Assembly (NCBI RefSeq): GCF_030653815.1 | Contig: NZ_JAURYQ010000003.1 | Coordinates: 51,663-115,662 of the forward strand | Source of the DNA: Rhodoferax sp. | GTDB taxonomy: Bacteria > Pseudomonadota > Gammaproteobacteria > Burkholderiales > Burkholderiaceae_C | Direction: 5' to 3' | DNA: 64,000 nucleotides | Shown: positions 8,489 through 19,170 of the stretch, piece after piece | How positions within the stretch are numbered: position 1 is the first letter of the stretch | Layout of the letters: each line of letters begins with the position of its first letter | Notes under the pieces: model-generated | Told to the model about the DNA's origin: nothing | The model's database searches: none | What the model saw: only the letters and a program-made list of their open reading frames with translations | Program-made: the position numbers and the translations under genes

Positions 8489-11119
8489 ATGACCGATACA
8501 GAAAAGCACACCCCCATGATGGCCCAGTACCTGGGCCTGAAAGCAGATTACCCCGACACCCTGCTGTTCTACCGCATGGGCGACTTCTACGAGCTGTTTT
8601 TTGCCGATGCCGAAAAAGCCGCGCGGCTGCTCAACATCACGCTGACGCAGCGCGGCCAGTCGGCGGGTGCGCCGGTGGTGATGGCGGGCGTGCCTTTTCA
8701 TTCTGTCGACACCTACCTGGCACGGCTTATCAAGCTGGGTGAATCGGTGGCCATTTGCGAGCAGGTGGGCGATGTGGCCACCAGCAAAGGCCCGGTAGAG
8801 CGCAAGGTGGTGCGGGTGGTGACGCCCGGCACGCTGACCGACCTGGAACTGCTGGGTGACAAAACCGAGTCGATGTTGCTGGCGGTGCACCAGGGCGCGC
8901 GCAACAGCTGCGGCCTGGCCTGGCTGAGCGTCACCCAGGGCGAGGTGCACTTGGCCGAGTGCACGCCCGACGAACTCGCCGACTGGGTGGGCCGCATTGC
9001 GCCGGGCGAGCTGATCTTCAGCGCCGGTGCCACGCCCGCCTTCGAGGCCCGGCTGCGCGCGCTGCCCGTGGCCGGCGCGGTGTCGATCTCGGTGCGCCCC
9101 GACTGGCAATTTGACGCCGGTCTGGGCCAGCGCAAGCTGCTGGAGCATTTGCAGGCCGCCAGTCTGGCGCCCTGGCAAGCGCAGGACCTGATGCAGGCGC
9201 AAGCCGCCGCCAGCGCGCTGCTGGCCTACGCCGAGCACACCCAGGGCCGCGCGCTCACCCACGTCCACCGCGTGCGGGTGCAACGCGCGGGCGAACTCAT
9301 CGACCTGCCACCCAGCACCCGGCGCAACCTGGAACTGCTGCAAACCCTGCGCGGTGAAGACAGCCCCACCCTGTTTTCCCTGCTCGACACCTGCATGACC
9401 GGCATGGGCAGCCGGCTGCTGAAAAGCTGGCTGGTGTCGCCCAAGCGCGACCGCACCGAGGCCCGGCAACGCCTGGGCGCCATTGCCGCCCTGCGCGACG
9501 GCCCCGCCCTGACAGCGGGCACCGGACCCTGGGCCAGGCTGCGTGACAAGCTCAAGGGCAGCACTGACGTCGAGCGCATCACCGCGCGCATCGCGCTACG
9601 CCAGGTGCGCCCGCGCGAACTGGTCGGCCTGCAGTTGACCCTGCAAAGAACCCAGTTGCTGGCCCCGGCCTTGCAGGGCCTTGAGACCTACTTGACGAGC
9701 CTGGCCAACAACCTGCTGCCGCCAAGCGGTTGCGCCGAGTTGCTGCAGCGCGCCATCGCCCCCGAGCCCGCGGCGCTGGTGCGCGACGGCGGTGTCATTG
9801 CCGTAGGCTTTGACGCCGACCTCGACGAACTGCGCGCCATCCAGACCAACTGCGACAGCTTTTTACTGGACCTGGAAACCCGCGAGAAAGCGCGCACCGG
9901 CATTGCCAATCTGCGCGTGCAGTTCAACCGCGTGCACGGTTTTTTCATCGAGGTGTCGCAAGGCCAGCTTGACAAGGTGCCCGACGACTACCGGCGCCGC
10001 CAGACCCTGAAAAACGCCGAGCGCTTCATCACGCCCGAACTCAAGGCCTTTGAAGACAAGGCGCTCAGCGCCCAGGAGCGCGCCCTGGCGCGCGAGAAAT
10101 TTCTTTACGAGCAGGTGCTCGATGCCTTGCAGCCCTTTGTGCCTGCATTGACTGAGCTGGCGCGCGCGCTGGCCACGCTCGACGCGCTGTGCGCTTTGAG
10201 TGAGCGCAGCCTGACGCTGGACTGGTGCGCGCCCCAGTTGGCCAAAGAGCCCTGCCTGGACATCGAGGCCGGTCGCCACCCGGTGGTGCAGGCGCGGCTG
10301 GCCGAGACCAGCGCCGGGGCCTTTATTGCCAACGACACGCATCTGGGCCCCAAGCAGCGCATGCAGATCATCACCGGGCCCAACATGGGCGGCAAATCCA
10401 CCTACATGCGCCAGATCGCGGTGATCACGCTGCTGGCCAGCATGGGCAGTTATGTGCCAGCCAAACGTTGCCGGCTGGGACCGATCGATGCCATCCACAC
10501 CCGCATTGGCGCGGCCGACGATCTGGCCAACGCCCAGTCGACCTTCATGCTGGAGATGACCGAGGCCGCGCAAATCTTGCATGCGGCCACGCCCAACTCG
10601 CTGGTGCTGATGGATGAAATCGGCCGCGGCACCAGCACCTTTGATGGCCTGGCGCTGGCCTCGGCCATCGCCACCCAGCTGCATGACAAGACCCAGGCTT
10701 ACACCCTGTTTGCCACGCATTACTTCGAGTTGACCGAATTCCCCACGACACACCATGGCGCCATCAACGTGCATGTGAGCGCGGCCGAATCGGGCCGCAA
10801 CATTATTTTTCTGCACGAAATCCAGCCCGGTCCGGCGAGTAAAAGTTATGGGGTTCAGGTGGCGCGACTGGCGGGCATGCCGGCTACCGTGCTGAACCAG
10901 GCCCGCCAGACACTGGCGGCGCTGGAGGCGCAGGCGTCAACCCAGCAGGCGCAGATCGATTTGTTTGCCCTGCCCGCGGTGACCGAAATCGTGACCAGTA
11001 GCGCGGTAGAGAATGCGCTCGAAGCCATCAACCCCGATGACTTGAGCCCGCGTGAAGCCTTGGAAGCACTTTATCAATTAAAGAAAATGAGCCATGCTGC
11101 CAACAAAGCGCCGGGCTGA
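8489..11119 (+). CDS. mutS: DNA mismatch repair protein MutS
   Basis: This 876-aa protein recognises mispairs and small loops and recruits MutL. The N-terminal mismatch-contact motif is MGDFYELFF (the F-x-E element). The ATPase has Walker [13 protein letters not shown] and Walker [17 protein letters not shown]. Domain order is mismatch binding, connector, lever/clamp and ABC ATPase, and the length fits the family. The ATG at 8489 has no strong ribosome site; an ATG at 8516 (MMAQYLGL) is a possible alternative. It stands alone, upstream of a tRNA gene on the opposite strand. Confidence 0.97.
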   Translation: MTDTEKHTPMMAQYLGLKADYPDTLLFYRMGDFYELFFADAEKAARLLNITLTQRGQSAGAPVVMAGVPFHSVDTYLARLIKLGESVAICEQVGDVATSKGPVERKVVRVVTPGTLTDLELLGDKTESMLLAVHQGARNSCGLAWLSVTQGEVHLAECTPDELADWVGRIAPGELIFSAGATPAFEARLRALPVAGAVSISVRPDWQFDAGLGQRKLLEHLQAASLAPWQAQDLMQAQAAASALLAYAEHTQGRALTHVHRVRVQRAGELIDLPPSTRRNLELLQTLRGEDSPTLFSLLDTCMTGMGSRLLKSWLVSPKRDRTEARQRLGAIAALRDGPALTAGTGPWARLRDKLKGSTDVERITARIALRQVRPRELVGLQLTLQRTQLLAPALQGLETYLTSLANNLLPPSGCAELLQRAIAPEPAALVRDGGVIAVGFDADLDELRAIQTNCDSFLLDLETREKARTGIANLRVQFNRVHGFFIEVSQGQLDKVPDDYRRRQTLKNAERFITPELKAFEDKALSAQERALAREKFLYEQVLDALQPFVPALTELARALATLDALCALSERSLTLDWCAPQLAKEPCLDIEAGRHPVVQARLAETSAGAFIANDTHLGPKQRMQIITGPNMGGKSTYMRQIAVITLLASMGSYVPAKRCRLGPIDAIHTRIGAADDLANAQSTFMLEMTEAAQILHAATPNSLVLMDEIGRGTSTFDGLALASAIATQLHDKTQAYTLFATHYFELTEFPTTHHGAINVHVSAAESGRNIIFLHEIQPGPASKSYGVQVARLAGMPATVLNQARQTLAALEAQASTQQAQIDLFALPAVTEIVTSSAVENALEAINPDDLSPREALEALYQLKKMSHAANKAPG

Positions 11120-11169
11120 GCACCAAAAACAAAGGCTCATCGGTCAAAAACCGACGAGCCTTGAAATAA

Positions 11170-11246
<77 letters not shown>

Positions 11247-11321
11247 ACTCAGGTATTGTAATCGCTGGCGCCGCCGTTTTTGAATGCCACCCGCCATGCA
11301 AACCCCTTGCACCACAGTTAA

Positions 11322-12086
11322 ATGACAGACGACGCTGCCCCATTGCCCTGGCTGGCTGGCGGTGAGCCTTTTCCACCGGTGGATTCAGCGTGGGGTCTTG
11401 ACGCGGTGGCGCCAGGTCTGTTGTGCGCAGGCGCCGATTTGTCCGTCGGTACGCTCCAGGCAGCCTACCGCAACGGCATCTTTCCCTGGTTCAGTGCCGG
11501 ACAGCCTATTTTGTGGTGGAGCCCGGCGCCACGCATGGTGCTTGAAGTCGATCAGTTCAAGCTGTCACCCTCGTTGAAAAAAACCCTGAAAAAATTCGCC
11601 AGTGATCCTGCTTGCGAGATCCGCATTGACAGCGCCTTTGCCCGGGTGATCCAGTCCTGTGCATCCAGCCCAAGGCACGGCGCGCACGGAACCTGGATCG
11701 TGTCCGACATGATCGATGCTTACATCGCGCTGCACCAGGCTGGTTTTGCCCACAGCATCGAGACCTGGGTCAAAGGTGAATTGGCAGGCGGCCTGTATTG
11801 TGTCGCGATCGGGCAGTCGGTGTTTGGCGAGTCGATGTTTTACCGCCAGCCCGACGCCTCCAAAATTGCCCTGGCGGCCCTGGTCAGTCTGTGCCGCCAT
11901 CATCAGATCAGCCAGATCGATTGCCAGCAAAACACGGCACATCTCAAGTCGTTGGGTGCGCACGAAATTTCCCGGGCTGAGTTTGTCAAACGGGTTGACG
12001 ACTTGTCCGGACGCCCTGCGCCCGACTGGCATTTCAAGTCCCTATACTGGCAGGAACTCTTTGCTTTCAATACGGCCCCAGCGTGA
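11322..12086 (+). CDS. aat: Leucyl/phenylalanyl-tRNA--protein transferase
   Basis: The 254-aa enzyme adds Leu or Phe from aminoacyl-tRNA to N-terminal Lys or Arg of proteins, marking them for ClpS/ClpAP degradation. Family signatures are visible: YRNGIFPWFS near residue 50, ILWWSPAPRMVL after it, and GGLYCVAIGQSVFGESMFY in the GNAT-like core. It overlaps the next gene (bpt) by GTGA, so the two N-degron transferases are translationally coupled. Length fits the family. Confidence 0.96.
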   Translation: MTDDAAPLPWLAGGEPFPPVDSAWGLDAVAPGLLCAGADLSVGTLQAAYRNGIFPWFSAGQPILWWSPAPRMVLEVDQFKLSPSLKKTLKKFASDPACEIRIDSAFARVIQSCASSPRHGAHGTWIVSDMIDAYIALHQAGFAHSIETWVKGELAGGLYCVAIGQSVFGESMFYRQPDASKIALAALVSLCRHHQISQIDCQQNTAHLKSLGAHEISRAEFVKRVDDLSGRPAPDWHFKSLYWQELFAFNTAPA

Positions 12087-12868
12087 ATCAGTCCCAGGAA
12101 ACAGCGCTCAAAACTTTGCAGTTTTATGCCACGGCAGACTACCCCTGCAGTTATCTGCATGGGCAGATCGCCCGCTCGCAGGTGGCCACGCCCGCGCATC
12201 TGATCGACACCGCGGGCTACTCGGTGCTGATGCGCCATGGTTTCAGGCGTAGCGGCCTGTTTTATTACCGCCCTCATTGTGATCAATGCCAGGCCTGCCG
12301 CTCGCTGCGTTTGCCGGTGGCCGAGTTCCAGCCGGACCGCAGCCAGAAACGCGCCTGGGCACAGCACCAGCACTTGATCGCCACCATCACCCGCTCGCCC
12401 TTCTTTTCATCAGAGCACTTTGCGCTGTACCAACGCTACCAGCAGGCACGCCACCCGGGCTGCAGCATGGATGCCGATGACCGGGCCCAGTACCAGGACT
12501 TTCTGATTGAAAGCCACGCCAACTCCTTGCTGGTCGAATTCCGCGAGCCGTCGGCAGGCGACCAGCCCGGTGTTCTCAAGATGGTGTCCGTCATTGACCA
12601 GCTTGACGATGGCATGTCGGCGGTCTACACCTTCTATGAACCTGAAGCGGGTCAGTCCCTGGGCACCTACAACGTGCTCTGGCAGATCAGGCAAGTCCAG
12701 GCCCGGGGTTTGCGCTACCTTTACCTGGGCTATTGGGTGGCAGCGAGCCGGAAAATGTCTTACAAAACCCGCTTCAAACCGTTTCAGCTTTTGCTCAACC
12801 AGCAATGGCAGTCGTTCAACGACATGACGCGTCTCAACCCGTTATCGACAGAAAATTTCACCAGATAA
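12083..12868 (+). CDS. bpt: Aspartate/glutamate leucyltransferase (Bpt)
   Basis: This 261-aa protein transfers Leu from leucyl-tRNA to N-terminal Asp or Glu, the companion activity to Aat in the bacterial N-degron pathway. Typical features are the N-terminal cysteine-containing segment (YPCSYL), the YRPHCDQCQACRSLRLPV stretch, and the C-terminal YLGYWVAASRKMSYKTRFKP motif. Translation starts at a GTG at 12083 that overlaps the aat stop codon. The two-gene arrangement aat-bpt is common in betaproteobacteria. Confidence 0.95.
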   Translation: MNQSQETALKTLQFYATADYPCSYLHGQIARSQVATPAHLIDTAGYSVLMRHGFRRSGLFYYRPHCDQCQACRSLRLPVAEFQPDRSQKRAWAQHQHLIATITRSPFFSSEHFALYQRYQQARHPGCSMDADDRAQYQDFLIESHANSLLVEFREPSAGDQPGVLKMVSVIDQLDDGMSAVYTFYEPEAGQSLGTYNVLWQIRQVQARGLRYLYLGYWVAASRKMSYKTRFKPFQLLLNQQWQSFNDMTRLNPLSTENFTR

Positions 12869-12894
12869 AATGAGGCTTCACTTCAGGCTTTTGC

Positions 12895-13683
12895 ATGCGA
12901 AACATTGACACCCCCCTGCCCGCCACACCCACGATCCAGGTCATCGAACGCATGATGACGCTGATGGATGTGCTGGCTTCCCAGGAAGAGGCAATTTCCC
13001 TGAAAGAAATCAGCGCCAAGACCGGGCTGCACCCGTCCACCGCGCACCGCATCCTGAACGACCTGGTGCTGGGCCGGTTTGTCGACCATCCCCAGGCCGG
13101 CAGCTACCGCCTGGGCATGCGCCTGCTGGAGTTGGGCAACCTCGTCAAGAACCGTTTGAATGTGCGTGACGCGGCGCTGGAGCCCATGCGCGAATTGCAC
13201 CGGTTGATCCAACAACCGGTCAACCTGAGCATCCGCCAGGGCGATGAAATCATTTATGTTGAACGAGCCTACAGCGAGCGCTCGGGCATGCAGGTGATCC
13301 GGGCCATTGGTGGCCGCGCGCCCTTGCACCTGACGTCGGTGGGCAAGCTGTTTCTGGCCGCCGATGACGCCCAAAAAGTTCGAACCTATGCCCTGCGCAC
13401 CGGTCTCAGCGGTCACACCCGCAACAGCCTTACGCAACTGCCAGCGCTTGAGCGCGAACTCGCCAAGGTGCGCCGGGATAGCTTTGCCAGTGACAACGAA
13501 GAACTCGAACTGGGGGTGCGCTGCATGGCGGCCGGCATTTTGGACGACCAGGGGAAATTGGTGGCGGGCTTGTCAATTTCCGCACCAGCGAGTCGCCTGG
13601 AAGAGTCCTGGCTACCCAAACTGAAAGCCACTGCCCATGAAATTTCAGCCAACCTGGGCTACCGCGGCAGCAACCCAGCCTGA
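12895..13683 (+). CDS. IclR family transcriptional regulator
   Basis: The 262-aa protein has an N-terminal winged helix-turn-helix (ISLKEISAKTGLHPSTAHRILNDL, about residues 36-59) and a C-terminal IclR effector domain with HLTSVGKLFLA and the late cysteine in GVRCMAAGILDDQG. It is preceded by the bpt gene with a 26-base gap and ends immediately against the convergent pbpG gene. No catabolic target lies next to it, so its effector and regulon cannot be read from context. Confidence 0.92.
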   Translation: MRNIDTPLPATPTIQVIERMMTLMDVLASQEEAISLKEISAKTGLHPSTAHRILNDLVLGRFVDHPQAGSYRLGMRLLELGNLVKNRLNVRDAALEPMRELHRLIQQPVNLSIRQGDEIIYVERAYSERSGMQVIRAIGGRAPLHLTSVGKLFLAADDAQKVRTYALRTGLSGHTRNSLTQLPALERELAKVRRDSFASDNEELELGVRCMAAGILDDQGKLVAGLSISAPASRLEESWLPKLKATAHEISANLGYRGSNPA

Positions 13684-14772
13684 TCAGCCTCCGGTCAGCT
13701 GAAGCTCTGGCTTGAACACAGCGGCATTGGCTGCCGACTCGATCCATTGACGCACGCGCTCGGCATCGCCCAAACGGCTCAGCTTGCCGGCCGAATCCAG
13801 AAACACCATGATCAGCTGGCGGCCCGCCACCTTGGTCTGCATCACCAGGCAGCGACCGGCCTCCGAGATATAACCGGTTTTTTGCAGACCGATGTCCCAG
13901 CTCGGGTTTTTGACCAGCCGGTTGGTATTGTTGTATTGCAACACCCGGTTGCCCACCGCCACCTGGTGGCCGGTCGAGGTGCTCAACTCGCGCAACAGCG
14001 GATGCTGGTGAGCCACGTCCACCAGCTTGGCCAGGTCACGCGCGCTGGACACGTTGCTGCTGGACAAACCCGTGGGCTCGACAAAGCGGGTGTCTTTCAT
14101 GCCCAGCATCAGGGCTTTGCCGTTCATCAGCCGGGTAAAGACGGCCAGGCCACCCGGGTAAGTCCGACCCAACGCATGGGCTGCACGGTTTTCACTGGAC
14201 ATCAGCGCCAGATGCAACAACTCGCCGCGGCTCAGTTCGGCACCGACCCGCAGGCGGGAACTGCTACCCTTTTCGGTGTCGACATCCTGCTGGGTGATGG
14301 CGATGGTTTCGTCCATCGGTAAATTGGCTTCGCTGACGATCAAACCGGTCATCAACTTGGTGAGTGACGCAATAGGCAGCACCGCCTTGTCATTTTTGCT
14401 GATCAGGACTTCATGGGTGTCCTGGTCAATGACGTAGGCCACGCTGGATTTGAGGTTGAGATCGTCGCTGGCCTGATGCAAGCCGGCCATTTGACCCACC
14501 GACGGCTTGACAACATAGGCTTGTCTGACAGGGGCTGCCTTGCGTTTGACAGCCTTGGCTTGTCTGACCGGCACCTCTTTGCGCTTGACCACAGCGAACT
14601 GTTTCTTCACGCGGTGCTTGGCCACGACCTGGGCTTTCTTGTGCTTGCTGACCTGCGTTTTCGCAGGCGCAGCATGCAGCACGGGGGTCCAGGCAAACCA
14701 GCTCAACAGGCCTAAAAGACAAATCAAACCACGAACTTTTCTGCCCAACAAGCGGTTTAGATCGGTGGTCAT
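13684..14772 (-). CDS. pbpG: D-alanyl-D-alanine endopeptidase (PBP7/8 type)
   Basis: This 362-aa S11-family serine peptidase acts on peptidoglycan cross-links in the periplasm. The start at 14770-14772 (MTTDLNRLLGRK) follows a good AAGGAGAG ribosome site and is followed by a hydrophobic signal segment ending near HAAPA. A lysine/valine-rich linker of about 80 residues with near-repeats (VRQAKAVKRKAAPVRQA) precedes the catalytic domain. The active-site motifs are SLTK, SSEN and KTG (QKTGYISEAG). The linker is longer than in the E. coli protein and may span toward the murein layer. Confidence 0.92.
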   Translation of the reverse strand: MTTDLNRLLGRKVRGLICLLGLLSWFAWTPVLHAAPAKTQVSKHKKAQVVAKHRVKKQFAVVKRKEVPVRQAKAVKRKAAPVRQAYVVKPSVGQMAGLHQASDDLNLKSSVAYVIDQDTHEVLISKNDKAVLPIASLTKLMTGLIVSEANLPMDETIAITQQDVDTEKGSSSRLRVGAELSRGELLHLALMSSENRAAHALGRTYPGGLAVFTRLMNGKALMLGMKDTRFVEPTGLSSSNVSSARDLAKLVDVAHQHPLLRELSTSTGHQVAVGNRVLQYNNTNRLVKNPSWDIGLQKTGYISEAGRCLVMQTKVAGRQLIMVFLDSAGKLSRLGDAERVRQWIESAANAAVFKPELQLTGG

Positions 14773-14873
14773 GAATGTCTCTCCTTGAAACCAAATAGCG
14801 AGGACACAGTTTACCCACAAAAGTCTAGCCGTAGCAAGTACTTACTGAACTTTGTTAAACCTTTTTGCATCCA

Positions 14874-16412
14874 TCAGACCTGGGCTGACACCCGCTCCGC
14901 CTGGCTCTGGAGCTTGTTCAGGGCACTCAGGTAGGCTTTGGCCGACGCCACCACGATGTCCGGGTCGGCGCCCACACCATTGACAATGCGGCCACTGCTT
15001 TGCAGGCGCACGGTCACCTCACCCTGGCTCTCAGTCGAGCCGCTGATGGCATTCACCGAATACAGCACCATCTCGGCGCCGCTCTTGACGTTGGATTCAA
15101 TGGCCTTGAGCGAGGCGTCCACCGGCCCGTTGCCGTTGGCAGTCCCCGTCACTTCCTTGCCGCCGATGGTCATCACCACCGTGGCTTGCGGGATTTCGCC
15201 AGTCTCGCTGTGCTGCGACAGGGAGACAAAACCGTACTGGTCATGGCTTTGCGCCACGTTTTCCTCGCTCACCAAGGCCAAAATGTCCTCATCAAAAATT
15301 TCGCTCTTGCGATCGGCGAGCTCCTTGAATTTGGCAAAGGCCAGGTTGACGTCAGCTTCGCTGTCCATTTGCACACCGAGCTCCAACAGGCGCTGCTTGA
15401 ACGCATTGCGGCCACTCAGCTTGCCCAACACGATCTTGTTGGCGGTCCAGCCCACGTCTTCGGCGCGCATGATCTCGTAGGTGTCGCGCGCTTTCATCAT
15501 GCCGTCCTGATGAATGCCCGAGGCATGGGCAAAAGCGTTGGCGCCCACAATGGCCTTGTTGGGCTGCACCACAAAACCTGTGGTTTGGCTCACCATGCGG
15601 CTGGCCGCCAGAATCTGGGTGGAGTCCACGCCGACGTCGAGGTCAAAATAGTCACGCCGCGTGCGCAAGGCCATCACCACCTCTTCCAGACTGCAATTGC
15701 CGGCGCGCTCACCCAGACCATTGATGGTGCATTCCACCTGGCGTGCGCCGCCAATCATGACACCGGCCAGCGAGTTGGCCACCGCCATACCCAGGTCGTT
15801 GTGGCAATGCACTGACCAGATGGCTTTGTCAGCATTGGGCACACGTTCACGCAGGCGCTTGATGAAGTTGCCGTACAACTCGGGAATGGCATACCCCACG
15901 GTATCGGGCACGTTGATGGTGGTGGCGCCTTCCTTGATCACGGCTTCGATCACCCGGCACAAAAAGTCCTCTTCGCTGCGGTAAGCGTCTTCAGCGCTGA
16001 ATTCAATGTCGGCCACCCGGTTGCGGGCAAAACGCACCGCCTGTTTGGCCTGCTCCAGCACTTGCTCGGGGCTCATGCGGAGTTTCTTTTCCATGTGCAC
16101 CGGCGAGGTTGCAATGAAGGTGTGGATGCGCGCCCGGTTGGCACCTTGCACCGCGTCGGCTGCCAGCGTGATGTCGCGGTCGTTGGCGCGCGACAGGGAA
16201 CACACGGTAGAGTCCTTGATGGCATGGGCAATGGCCTTGATGGCCTCGAAATCACCGTTGGAACTGGCCGCAAAACCGGCTTCGATGACATCGACTTTCA
16301 GCCGTTCCAGTTGCCGGGCAATGCGCAATTTTTCATCGCGGGTCATGGAGGCACCAGGCGACTGCTCGCCATCACGCAAGGTGGTGTCAAAAATGATTAA
16401 TTTGTCTGACAT
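14874..16412 (-). CDS. leuA: 2-isopropylmalate synthase
   Basis: The 512-aa enzyme condenses acetyl-CoA with 2-ketoisovalerate, the committed step of leucine synthesis. The N-terminal motif [16 protein letters not shown] and the metal-binding HCHNDLGMA segment are present, and the C-terminal LeuA regulatory domain that senses leucine is complete (about residues 390-512). The ribosome site CAGGAGAAATGACATG precedes the ATG. A leader peptide and terminator hairpin directly upstream (16463-16569) indicate control by transcription attenuation. Confidence 0.97.
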   Translation of the reverse strand: MSDKLIIFDTTLRDGEQSPGASMTRDEKLRIARQLERLKVDVIEAGFAASSNGDFEAIKAIAHAIKDSTVCSLSRANDRDITLAADAVQGANRARIHTFIATSPVHMEKKLRMSPEQVLEQAKQAVRFARNRVADIEFSAEDAYRSEEDFLCRVIEAVIKEGATTINVPDTVGYAIPELYGNFIKRLRERVPNADKAIWSVHCHNDLGMAVANSLAGVMIGGARQVECTINGLGERAGNCSLEEVVMALRTRRDYFDLDVGVDSTQILAASRMVSQTTGFVVQPNKAIVGANAFAHASGIHQDGMMKARDTYEIMRAEDVGWTANKIVLGKLSGRNAFKQRLLELGVQMDSEADVNLAFAKFKELADRKSEIFDEDILALVSEENVAQSHDQYGFVSLSQHSETGEIPQATVVMTIGGKEVTGTANGNGPVDASLKAIESNVKSGAEMVLYSVNAISGSTESQGEVTVRLQSSGRIVNGVGADPDIVVASAKAYLSALNKLQSQAERVSAQV

Positions 16413-16462
16413 GTCATTTCTCCTGGGCTATTTACAAAGGCAATTAAGAAGGTCGGGGCAAC

Positions 16463-16495
16463 AAAAAAGCCCGTCGCGAATGCTGACGGGCTTTT
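16463..16495 (-). terminator. Rho-independent attenuator terminator before leuA
   Basis: On the minus strand the arms AAAAGCCCGTC and GACGGGCTTTT form an 11-bp stem around a nine-base loop (16476-16484) and are followed by a run of T. It lies between the leucine leader peptide and leuA. The upstream arm GCCCGT can alternatively pair with ACGGGC inside the end of the leader reading frame (plus-strand 16527-16532), the classic antiterminator arrangement. Confidence 0.85.
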
Positions 16496-16515
16496 GGGGT
16501 TGATGCGATCACGCG

Positions 16516-16569
16516 CTAACCACTCCGCCCGTAGGACGTCAGGATTAGCAGTAGTGAAGAAGTGTGCAT
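16516..16569 (-). CDS. leuL: leu operon leader peptide (17 aa)
   Basis: A 17-codon frame reads MHTSSLLLILTSYGRSG and stops with TAG. It contains four leucine codons in five (CTA CTG CTA ATC CTG), followed by the attenuator hairpin and leuA. The Gly/Arg codons near the end contain ACGGGC, which can pair with the 5' arm of the terminator. Ribosome stalling at the Leu codons under leucine shortage would free this antiterminator; completion would mask it. The gene is too short for ordinary gene finders; evidence is the codon cluster plus the RNA structure. Confidence 0.82.
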   Translation of the reverse strand: MHTSSLLLILTSYGRSG

Positions 16570-16594
16570 GGCTTCAATATACCACAGCTCCGCC

Positions 16595-17410
16595 TCATTG
16601 ATGCAGGCCGCGCTCGTCGGGTTCATCGGTTGAGGTGCTGATGACGCTGGTGGGAATGCCCTTGGCCTTGCGCCAGAAATAAATCACATAACCACTCAGG
16701 CCATACAGCACAAACAAGCCAAACATCACGATCGGCGGGTCAATGTTGATGATGGCAATGCCGATAGCGATGAGCACAATCACCACAAAAGGCACGCTGC
16801 GCTTCATCTGGACATCCTTGAAGCTGTAAAACGGCACATTGGTCACCATGGTCAACCCGGCATACAGGCACACGGCAAACATGGGCCAGGCCCATTGCGG
16901 GCCGGCGCTGCCCAGGTCGGTCATGACCCAGATAAAACCGGCCACCAGGGCGGCGGCCGCGGGTGACGGCAAACCCTGGAAATAGCGCTTGTCGACCACT
17001 GCGGTGTTGACGTTGAAGCGGGCCAGCCGCAAGGCTGCGCAGGCGCAATACACAAACGCGGCAATCCAGCCCCAGCGGCCCAGGCCCTTGAGCGCCCACA
17101 CATAGGCAATCAGGGCGGGCGCCGCGCCAAACGACACCATGTCGGACAGCGAGTCCATTTGCTCGCCAAAGGCGCTCTGGGTGTTGGTCATGCGGGCCAC
17201 GCGCCCGTCCAGGCTGTCGAGCACCATCGCGCTAAAAACGCCGACCGCGGCCAGGTCAAAACGGCCGTTGATCGCCATCACAATGGCGTAAAAGCCGCCA
17301 AAAAGTGCTGCCAGCGTAAAAAGGTTGGGCAGGATGTAAATGCCTTTGCGACGCTTCTTCAGCATCACGCCATCTACGTGGTCTGTGTTGGGTGTGTTCA
17401 CTTCTTCCAA
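16595..17410 (-). CDS. pssA: CDP-diacylglycerol--serine O-phosphatidyltransferase
   Basis: This membrane enzyme makes phosphatidylserine, precursor of phosphatidylethanolamine. The CDP-alcohol phosphotransferase signature spans DSLDGRVARM...GEQMDSLSD (about residues 65-90), with all three key aspartates. About seven or eight hydrophobic segments follow from ILPNLFTLAALFGGF onward. The 271-aa reading begins at a TTG; an in-frame ATG at 17363-17365 (MLKKRRKGIYI) is an alternative start, and neither has a strong ribosome site. It sits between ilvC and leuA in a gene order common in betaproteobacteria. Confidence 0.93.
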   Translation of the reverse strand: MEEVNTPNTDHVDGVMLKKRRKGIYILPNLFTLAALFGGFYAIVMAINGRFDLAAVGVFSAMVLDSLDGRVARMTNTQSAFGEQMDSLSDMVSFGAAPALIAYVWALKGLGRWGWIAAFVYCACAALRLARFNVNTAVVDKRYFQGLPSPAAAALVAGFIWVMTDLGSAGPQWAWPMFAVCLYAGLTMVTNVPFYSFKDVQMKRSVPFVVIVLIAIGIAIINIDPPIVMFGLFVLYGLSGYVIYFWRKAKGIPTSVISTSTDEPDERGLHQ

Positions 17411-17439
17411 TCGTGTGGTCCAGGGGTGGCACCCATAAT

Positions 17440-17467
17440 AACAAAGGCCACAGAAGTGGCCTTTGTT
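17440..17467 (-). terminator. Hairpin between ilvC and pssA (probable terminator)
   Basis: AACAAAGGCCAC (17440-17451) and GTGGCCTTTGTT (17456-17467) form a perfect 12-bp stem with a four-base loop, 19 bases after the ilvC stop. The T tract following on the minus strand is interrupted (TTTGTTATTAT), so termination may be partial. Confidence 0.7.
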
Positions 17468-17485
17468 CAGGAAAAAACGCAGTGT

Positions 17486-18505
<1,020 letters not shown>

Positions 18506-18533
18506 TCACTCCGTTTAAAAAATTAACAATCTT

Positions 18534-18680
18534 GCGGGACAGACCAAGATTTGCGCAGCAAATTTGCTCTGCCCTCAACTGACTAAAACTTGCGGGACAG
18601 ATCTTTAGCTCTGTCCCCAACTAACTAACTAACTAACAACTTTGCGGGACAGATCTTTAGTTCTGTCCCCAACTGACTAG
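18534..18680. repeat. Three tandem hairpin repeats between ilvH and ilvC
   Basis: Units starting at 18534, 18592 and 18644 each begin GCGGGACAGA and end in a complementary TCTGTCCC-type arm followed by CAACT. Units 2 and 3 form perfect 8-bp stems (GGGACAGA/TCTGTCCC); unit 1 is degenerate with a longer loop. Between units 2 and 3 lies an AACT tetranucleotide tract (18619-18637). The last unit reaches the ilvH stop codon. They may act as intercistronic RNA hairpins or be a small repeat family. Confidence 0.85.
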
Positions 18681-19168
18681 ACCCGCAAAATCCGTTCACC
18701 CCGACCAATGCCGCTGGAGCCGGTACGCACCGTTTCCAGGATGGCGCCACGCTCAATGGCGTCCAGAAACGCATCGTTCTTGGTCTGGTCACCGGTCAGT
18801 TCGATGGTGTAGCTTTTCTCGGTCACATCGATGATGCGACCCCGGAAAATATCCGCCATGCGTTTCATTTCCTCGCGCTCCTTGCCGACCGCGCGCACCT
18901 TGACCATCATCAGTTCACGCTCGGTATAGGCACCTTCGGTCAGGTCCACCACCTTGACCACCTCGATCAGGCGGTTCAGGTGCTTGGTGATCTGCTCGAT
19001 GACTTCGTCAGAACCGGTGGTCTGGATCGTCATGCGCGACAGACTGGGGTCTTCGGTGGGCGCCACGGTGAGCGACTCGATGTTGTAACCACGCGCCGAG
19101 AACAGGCCCACCACACGGGACAGGGCACCAGCTTCGTTTTCCAGCAATACAGCAATGATGTGTTTCAT
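18677..19168 (-). CDS. ilvH: Acetolactate synthase small (regulatory) subunit
   Basis: This 163-aa subunit activates IlvB and confers valine feedback. The N-terminal ACT domain reads ENEAGALSRVVGLFSARGYNIESL (about residues 10-33), the usual effector-binding site, and is followed by the C-terminal ALS_ss domain. It lies two bases downstream of ilvB, so the subunits are made from one mRNA. Its stop codon overlaps the first hairpin of the repeat cluster. Confidence 0.97.
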   Translation of the reverse strand: MKHIIAVLLENEAGALSRVVGLFSARGYNIESLTVAPTEDPSLSRMTIQTTGSDEVIEQITKHLNRLIEVVKVVDLTEGAYTERELMMVKVRAVGKEREEMKRMADIFRGRIIDVTEKSYTIELTGDQTKNDAFLDAIERGAILETVRTGSSGIGRGERILRV

Positions 19169-19170
19169 GA

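Noticed and set aside
18534..18680. CRISPR array for the spaced repeats between ilvH and ilvC
   Set aside because: Only three imperfect units, no unique spacers of constant length and no cas genes; the units are self-complementary hairpins.
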